The position numbers and the translations under genes are program-made. Source: Ignavibacteriaceae bacterium (GTDB lineage Bacteria; Bacteroidota; Ignavibacteria; Ignavibacteriales; Ignavibacteriaceae). Taken from it: a stretch of DNA of 59,350 nt. The stretch is from the NCBI GenBank assembly GCA_013360295.1, contig JABWCL010000038.1:1-59350 (forward strand). The letters are read 5' to 3'. Shown one piece after another: positions 55,440-59,350 of the stretch. The notes under the pieces were generated by a model, which saw only the letters and a program-made list of their open reading frames with translations, ran no database searches and was not told the DNA's origin. Position 1 is the stretch's first letter. Each line of letters opens with the position of its first letter.

Positions 55440-56654
55440 ATGCGAATGCGAGGAGGACCCGCTTCCGTAAATATTAAAGTAATTCTTCTATTCACCGCCT
55501 TTCTGATCGGCGGCGGTACTTTATACTATACCCACACACTTGTCAAAAAACTTCAGGTGAAGGAAAAGCAGGTTGTTCAACTCTATGCTAAGGGACTTGA
55601 ATATATCGCCAATTCCTCTACCGATGACAGCGACATTACGTTCCTATTTGAAAATATTATTCGCCCCATAGATTTTCCGCTTATACTTACCGATGCGGAA
55701 GACAATATCAATATGTTAAGCAGCACCGAGATCAGGAACATTAAATATGACACATCCCTTTCCCGGGAAAAACTAAAAGCATTTTTTGCCCAGAAAATTA
55801 AGGAGATGGATGAGATCAATGACCCGATCTTTGTTAAATACATCGCAGGGACTGATACAATTATCCTTACAAAGATCCACTTCGGTGATTCTGAACTGAT
55901 TGACCAGATGAAGTATTACCCATACATTCAGCTGCTTGTAGCATCAATCTTCATTATCATAGGCTACATCAGTTTCAGCCAGATAAAGAAGAGCGAGCAG
56001 AGCAATATCTGGGTTGGAATGGCAAAGGAAACGGCGCACCAGTTCGGCACCCCCATTTCAAGCCTTATGGGGTGGGTTGAACTGCTGAAAATAAATTACA
56101 AAGACCCGGATAAAGTTGCTGATATAGCGGAGGAAATTGAAAATGACACTGAGAAATTGAATAAGATCACGGCCCGGTTCAGTAAGATCGGATCGAAACC
56201 TGAACTGAAGAAGCTAAACGTAATCGAAGAGGTTAACAAGGTCGCGGACTATTTCAAACGCCGGCTGCCGCAAACAGGCAAAGCCGCCGAAATTTCTGTC
56301 GAAGGGGATGAGCAGGCTGCCGCATTGATAAATTCGGAACTTTTTGACTGGGTCGCGGAGAACCTTATCAAAAACGCCCTTGACGCTATTGACCATCCTG
56401 CAGGCAGGATTGACATTAAAGTAAAAAATTCCGGCGGACACGTCGAAATAGAATTCTCCGATAACGGAAAGGGAATTGATATAAAGAGAAGAAAAGACAT
56501 CTTCCGTCCGGGCTACAGTACAAAGAGAAGAGGATGGGGATTAGGATTGAGCCTGTCAAAAAGGATTATTGAAGAATACCATAACGGGAAAATTTATGTT
56601 AAGTCATCTACACCCGGTACGGGAACGGTAATAAAGGTTGTATTAAAAACATAA
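55440..56654 (+). CDS. Membrane histidine kinase with variant H-box
   Basis: 404 residues. Two membrane helices at about 11-30 and 158-178 enclose an extracytoplasmic domain of about 125 residues (LYAKGLEYIANSSTDDSDIT to GDSELIDQM). H-box is MAKETAHQFGTPISSLMGWV with H200, replacing the usual HELRTP by HQFGTP, a form seen in a Bacteroidota kinase branch. HATPase follows: LIKNALDAIDHPAG, FSDNGKGID, GWGLGLSLSKR. No response regulator lies beside it; the upstream neighbour is purA (18 bases), so expression may follow nucleotide synthesis by read-through. The ligand of the periplasmic domain is unknown. ATG 55440 is weakly preceded by AAAGAG. Confidence 0.9.
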   Translation: MRMRGGPASVNIKVILLFTAFLIGGGTLYYTHTLVKKLQVKEKQVVQLYAKGLEYIANSSTDDSDITFLFENIIRPIDFPLILTDAEDNINMLSSTEIRNIKYDTSLSREKLKAFFAQKIKEMDEINDPIFVKYIAGTDTIILTKIHFGDSELIDQMKYYPYIQLLVASIFIIIGYISFSQIKKSEQSNIWVGMAKETAHQFGTPISSLMGWVELLKINYKDPDKVADIAEEIENDTEKLNKITARFSKIGSKPELKKLNVIEEVNKVADYFKRRLPQTGKAAEISVEGDEQAAALINSELFDWVAENLIKNALDAIDHPAGRIDIKVKNSGGHVEIEFSDNGKGIDIKRRKDIFRPGYSTKRRGWGLGLSLSKRIIEEYHNGKIYVKSSTPGTGTVIKVVLKT

Positions 56655-56852
56655 ATCACCTTATACTTTCGGGAAATGAGATTGTAGCGCTGTTCCCCGC
56701 GGCGTGGGAGAGCTATCTGCTTGCGCACGGTTTGAGTATAACAGGACTAGTTTAGATAGCCTTCCTCTTTCAGGCATTAATTGAGCGATAAAAACCCTTC
56801 AGAGGGAAATATACCCGCTTTCCCGGACGTCCGGTGATGCATCCTGTTGTAA

Positions 56853-58334
56853 TTAAAAAATATTCCCCGGCGACAGTATATTATTCGGATCAAGAGTACA
56901 TTTAATTCTTTTCATTACTTCAATTTCTTCCTGACTGTACATCAGACGAAGGTACTCCTTCTTAAGTTTCCCAATTCCGTGTTCGGCGGAGACGGTTCCC
57001 TTCAGTTGCACAGCCTCACCGCAAATCTTGTAATATATTTTTTTTGCAAGCTCATACTCTTTGTTGCCGGCAGGGAGCATATTCAGATGAATATGTGAAT
57101 TCCCGAAATGTCCGTATGTGACAAATTTCAATCCCGAATCCCGCGCCATTCCGGTTATTTTTTTATAAAAAGAAACAAACTCGCTGTCCGGCACTGCAAC
57201 GTCGGTTCCGACTTTTCTCAGACCTCTTCGTTTTATGTACTCGTTTACGATATAAGATACTGCGTGCCTGAACTTACCGATTTCCTCCTGCTCCTGCCTG
57301 TTGAGTGCAAGCCAGGAATCTGGAGAGGCGTGATGCTTTTCCATTAATTCGTTCCACGCTGTGTGGAGACATTCAGCGTTAGTGGAATTATATTCCTGCT
57401 CAAACCACACGGCAGCGCCGCGGACGGGGATATGTTTATATTCCTCGTTCAGCAGCGCGAGAGAGTACCGGTCAAAAAATTCCAGAGCGCGCGGATCAGG
57501 CAATCCGCCCGGAATGGGGTTTCTGTTTTTGTATGCGATATTTTTTGCTTCAGAAATAAAAGAGAGCGCGTCGTCCTCATTTTCAAAATACGTGAGGCAG
57601 GAAAGCAATTCTTCAGGCGCGTTAACAAGTTTCAGCCGCGCGGCGGTTATGATCCCAAGCGTGCCTTCCGAACCGATAAATAAATCAATTGCGTCCATTT
57701 TCCATTTAATGAAGTAACCCGCCGCATTTTTTACCTCCGGCATATTCAGTTCGCCGAGATCAATGTTATATGTATTACCTGTCTCAGAGGTTAGTGTCAG
57801 TTTATTGCCGAGCGCAAAATTTGCTCCTCTTTTCAGCTTAATAAACTCGCCGTCCGGTAGAATGATCTCAAGTTCTTCAACAAAATTTCTTGTCGGGCCA
57901 TATTTAAAAGTTTTAGCACCGGAAGCATTGGTTGCTATATTCCCGCCGATAGTACTTAACTCTTCCGTTGGGTCAGGAGGGTAGAGAAGGCCTTTACCGT
58001 AAAGAAATTCCTTCAGGTCTTTTAAGTAATAACCGGGCTCCAGGGTGACTTGCCTGGCTTCCTGGTCAAAGGAAATCAGTTTGTTTAACCGGGCAGTGTT
58101 GAGCACAATCCCGCCTTCCGGAACGCTCGATCCGGTTAAGGAAGTCCTTGCGGCAGATACTGTAACGGGAATTTTTCTGCTGTTCGCGTATTTAACAATC
58201 GCGGTAACTTCATCCTGGTTCCGCGGGAAGTAAACGGCATCGCAGTTCCCGGTAAAATTGGATGCATCGGAGGTAAAATCAATAGTTTCCTCCGCACCGG
58301 CGCGGTAAAGAATATTTTTTAAAAGTTCTGACAA
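56853..58334 (-). CDS. FAD-linked oxidase, GlcD/D-lactate dehydrogenase type
   Basis: 493 residues. FAD_binding_4 around 30-215: FPRNQDEVTAIVKYANSRKI, ISARTSLTGS-like SAARTSLTGSSVPEGGIVLN, DPTEELSTIGGNIATNASG and KYGPTRNFVEELEIILPDGE. FAD-oxidase C-terminal domain around 245-490 with the HFGNSHIHLNMLP and AEHGIGKLKKEYL histidine motifs. Such enzymes oxidise D-lactate, glycolate or other D-2-hydroxy acids and pass electrons to quinone or cytochrome; the substrate is not determined. No GlcE/GlcF partner is adjacent. ATG at 58334. It ends about 200 bases from the end of the kinase gene, tail to tail, with a palindrome CCGGACGTCCGG at 56823-56834 between them and no clear terminator. Confidence 0.92.
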   Translation of the reverse strand: MSELLKNILYRAGAEETIDFTSDASNFTGNCDAVYFPRNQDEVTAIVKYANSRKIPVTVSAARTSLTGSSVPEGGIVLNTARLNKLISFDQEARQVTLEPGYYLKDLKEFLYGKGLLYPPDPTEELSTIGGNIATNASGAKTFKYGPTRNFVEELEIILPDGEFIKLKRGANFALGNKLTLTSETGNTYNIDLGELNMPEVKNAAGYFIKWKMDAIDLFIGSEGTLGIITAARLKLVNAPEELLSCLTYFENEDDALSFISEAKNIAYKNRNPIPGGLPDPRALEFFDRYSLALLNEEYKHIPVRGAAVWFEQEYNSTNAECLHTAWNELMEKHHASPDSWLALNRQEQEEIGKFRHAVSYIVNEYIKRRGLRKVGTDVAVPDSEFVSFYKKITGMARDSGLKFVTYGHFGNSHIHLNMLPAGNKEYELAKKIYYKICGEAVQLKGTVSAEHGIGKLKKEYLRLMYSQEEIEVMKRIKCTLDPNNILSPGNIF

Positions 58335-58338
58335 TTAA

Positions 58339-58370
58339 TATTTATAATCATTAATTAAAAATTAAGCATT
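58339..58370 (+). repeat. Imperfect heptanucleotide array
   Basis: Units near AATCATT, AATTAAA, AATTAAG, CATTTTT just upstream of the FAD oxidase start on the minus strand. Imperfect compared with the five-copy arrays. Confidence 0.55.
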
Positions 58371-58948
58371 TTTATTCACATTCCTTCGAAGTTCTGTCCT
58401 GTTCTGATTGCAGAGTTTCCAGGGTCCACCAATTCTTCCCCTGAAGCTTACCCTTATTCTTAAACGAACACTGAAGCTACAATCGTATACAAGAATATAC
58501 ATTCCCCTTTTGGGGGATACAGTGTTAAAAAGCATTCAAAATTAAGCGCAGATTGTCCATCAAAAATATAACGCGGAATGCCACGGAGCGGGATAAATAT
58601 CTACCTGCGAACGGTGTAATACGACGGGACTAACTTATTAAGCCTGACGCTTGTAAAAAGCATATGAGCAATATAATCCGTTCACGGGTAGATAACCCGT
58701 GCTACATTTTTAATGGCTAACTGAGAACTTTTTAGGAAAAATATTCATAGATTTTTATCAGAAATACGCTTAAATTTGATTAAGGTTTTATGTAAAAAGC
58801 TAATGAGCCGGACCAATGAATCCGGCTGCCGATGTGTGAGGTAAAACTTTCGCGGAAAACTCACTCCGCTATATGCAAAAAGGAAAGGAAAATCTTTGAT
58901 CTTTTCTTATTATTCTGAAATAATTGTATCGAAAAATGAGGTAAGTTT
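58371..58948. other. Repeat-bearing intergenic region before the truncated gene
   Basis: No gene found. Besides the 36-bp block at 58581-58616 it holds two hairpins: CACGGGT-AGATA-ACCCGTG at 58683-58701 and AGCCGGA-8 bases-TCCGGCT at 58806-58827, neither with a T tract. Promoter for the FAD oxidase probably lies near 58340-58400. Confidence 0.5.
58581..58616 (-). repeat. Dispersed 36-bp block, copy 2 (inverted)
   Basis: On the minus strand CACCGT, three bases, then the core starting CAGGTAGATATTTATCC, matching 7732-7767. One mismatch in the 27-base core and the same three-base spacing. The flanking arms that form the hairpin at copy 1 are not conserved here. Confidence 0.65.
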
Positions 58949-59173
58949 ATGAAAAAACTAAACATCTCATCACTCCTGATAATCTTTATCTTCCTGCAAA
59001 TTAATGCCCTCTCCGCAATCCGCTATGTGAAGGCAGGAAACCCTACGCCGTTAGCTCCTTACACAAGTTGGGCAACTGCGGCTGATAGCATCTGGAAAGC
59101 GCTAAGAGTATCTGTCAGCGGGGATACGGTGTTTGTGGGAAATGGCATTTACACAGAAACCGATACACTGTAA
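58949..59173 (+). pseudogene. Truncated start of a secreted beta-helix protein
   Basis: 74 residues: a signal peptide (LNISSLLIIFIFLQINALSA) followed by IRYVKAGNPTPLAPYTSWAT, then ADSIWKALRVSVSGDTVFVG, then NGIYTETDTL. This is the typical N-terminus of right-handed parallel beta-helix proteins (DUF1565-like), which in this group are usually several hundred residues long with a type IX sorting domain. The stop comes at once after the first turn and abuts a five-copy heptanucleotide array at 59177. The simplest reading is a gene whose 3' part was lost or displaced, not a short functional protein. Full-length continuation beyond the window edge is possible only if another frame resumes. Confidence 0.7.
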
Positions 59174-59176
59174 AAT

Positions 59177-59211
59177 AATTAAGAATTAAAAATTAAGAAT
59201 TAAGAATTAAG
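59177..59211 (+). repeat. Five-copy heptanucleotide array
   Basis: Exactly five units, 35 bp: AATTAAG, AATTAAA, AATTAAG, AATTAAG, AATTAAG. Differs from the array at 36073 in one base. Directly follows the truncated gene and is followed by block B (59211-59250) and block C (59263-59299). Confidence 0.92.
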
Positions 59212-59250
59212 TAGTTAGAAAGAATATTCTGCGCAAATTGGTTATAATTT
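59211..59250 (+). repeat. Dispersed block B, copy 2
   Basis: Ungapped match to 45331-45370 at about 30 of 40 positions, most differences being transitions. Here it directly follows a heptad array; at 45331 it precedes one. Confidence 0.6.
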
Positions 59251-59262
59251 ACAATAAAATCT

Positions 59263-59299
59263 CCTCCCATTTTTACACTTGTCCCACAGGGGAAAGGGG
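59263..59299 (+). repeat. Dispersed block C, copy 2
   Basis: Matches 17715-17751 (CCTCCCAT, TTTACACTTGTCCCA, AGGGGAA). Starts 86 bases after the start of a heptad array, against 82 bases at copy 1. Confidence 0.65.
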
Positions 59300-59350
59300 A
59301 GGCCGGGAGGGGTTATCGAAACAAATATTAAGCAATCACTTATGGTACCG

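Noticed and set aside
55424-55477. Short 17-codon frame overlapping the kinase start after purA
   Set aside because: No ribosome binding site and a composition typical of chance; cannot be supported as a leader peptide.
56655-56852. Terminator between the kinase and FAD oxidase genes
   Set aside because: The palindrome CCGGACGTCCGG is present, but without a T tract in either direction.

Overview
The window looks like a chromosomal segment of a Bacteroidota/Chlorobi-group bacterium, most likely from the Ignavibacteria. Four things point there: a protein with a C-terminal type IX secretion sorting domain (11101-13230), a SusC-like TonB receptor with an N-terminal carboxypeptidase-regulatory repeat (33792-36074), a NusG paralogue of the UpxY type (31293-31820), and several secreted families common in that group (the CBM9/DUF5916 protein, the secreted protein usually mislabelled asparagine synthetase B, and a TlpA-like redoxin). 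G+C looks moderate. I saw no rRNA, tRNA or CRISPR array.

Layout. 1-7556 is a sensory block on the plus strand: the tail of a PAS protein, then two large hybrid histidine kinases that share a nearly duplicated transmitter-receiver module. 7860-13230 (minus) holds enolase with a good terminator, then a three-gene secreted/outer-membrane operon (sorting-domain beta-propeller protein, small outer-membrane barrel, propeller lipoprotein). 13608-16081 (minus) is a glycosyltransferase/SpoIID pair. 16200-20999 is mixed housekeeping (arginase, flavin reductase, bacterioferritin-like protein, acetyltransferase, RRM protein) with a 1-kb intergenic region carrying a 230-bp tandem repeat. 21029-31251 (minus) includes the TPR protein-clpX-secreted protein operon, a half-size TauE protein, a DUF5916 protein, a duplicated membrane protein, corA and an epimerase-like protein. 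The last two lie downstream of a histidine kinase with a dead receiver and of the UpxY factor. 33792-39546 has the TonB receptor, a complete IS1182-family element and a lipoprotein esterase. 39909-45319 (plus) is metabolic: hydroxyacyl-CoA dehydrogenase, acetate kinase, a MarC protein, an SDR and a FAD dehydrogenase. 45558-48304 (minus) has a DUF4143 ATPase and a redoxin. 48578-56654 (plus) carries glutamine synthetase, an NtrB-like kinase and an NtrC-like sigma-54 activator in glnALG order, a degenerate receiver, a STAS protein, adenylosuccinate synthetase and a further kinase. 56853-58334 (minus) is a GlcD-type FAD oxidase, and the window ends with a truncated beta-helix gene.

The most unusual material is intergenic. 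Arrays of a 7-nt repeat (AATTAAG and relatives, usually five copies) occur at many gene ends. At two sites they are followed, about 85 bp from the array start, by the same roughly 37-bp block, which suggests a composite dispersed element. Other repeats include a 36-bp block present twice in opposite orientation about 51 kb apart, a pair of 29-bp palindromes, and the 230-bp tandem repeat with small hairpins. None encodes a convincing protein.

Signalling is heavy for 59 kb: five histidine kinases, one sigma-54 response regulator, two receivers that have lost key residues and one orphan STAS protein. All functional calls come from motifs and family knowledge read by eye; no database search was run.
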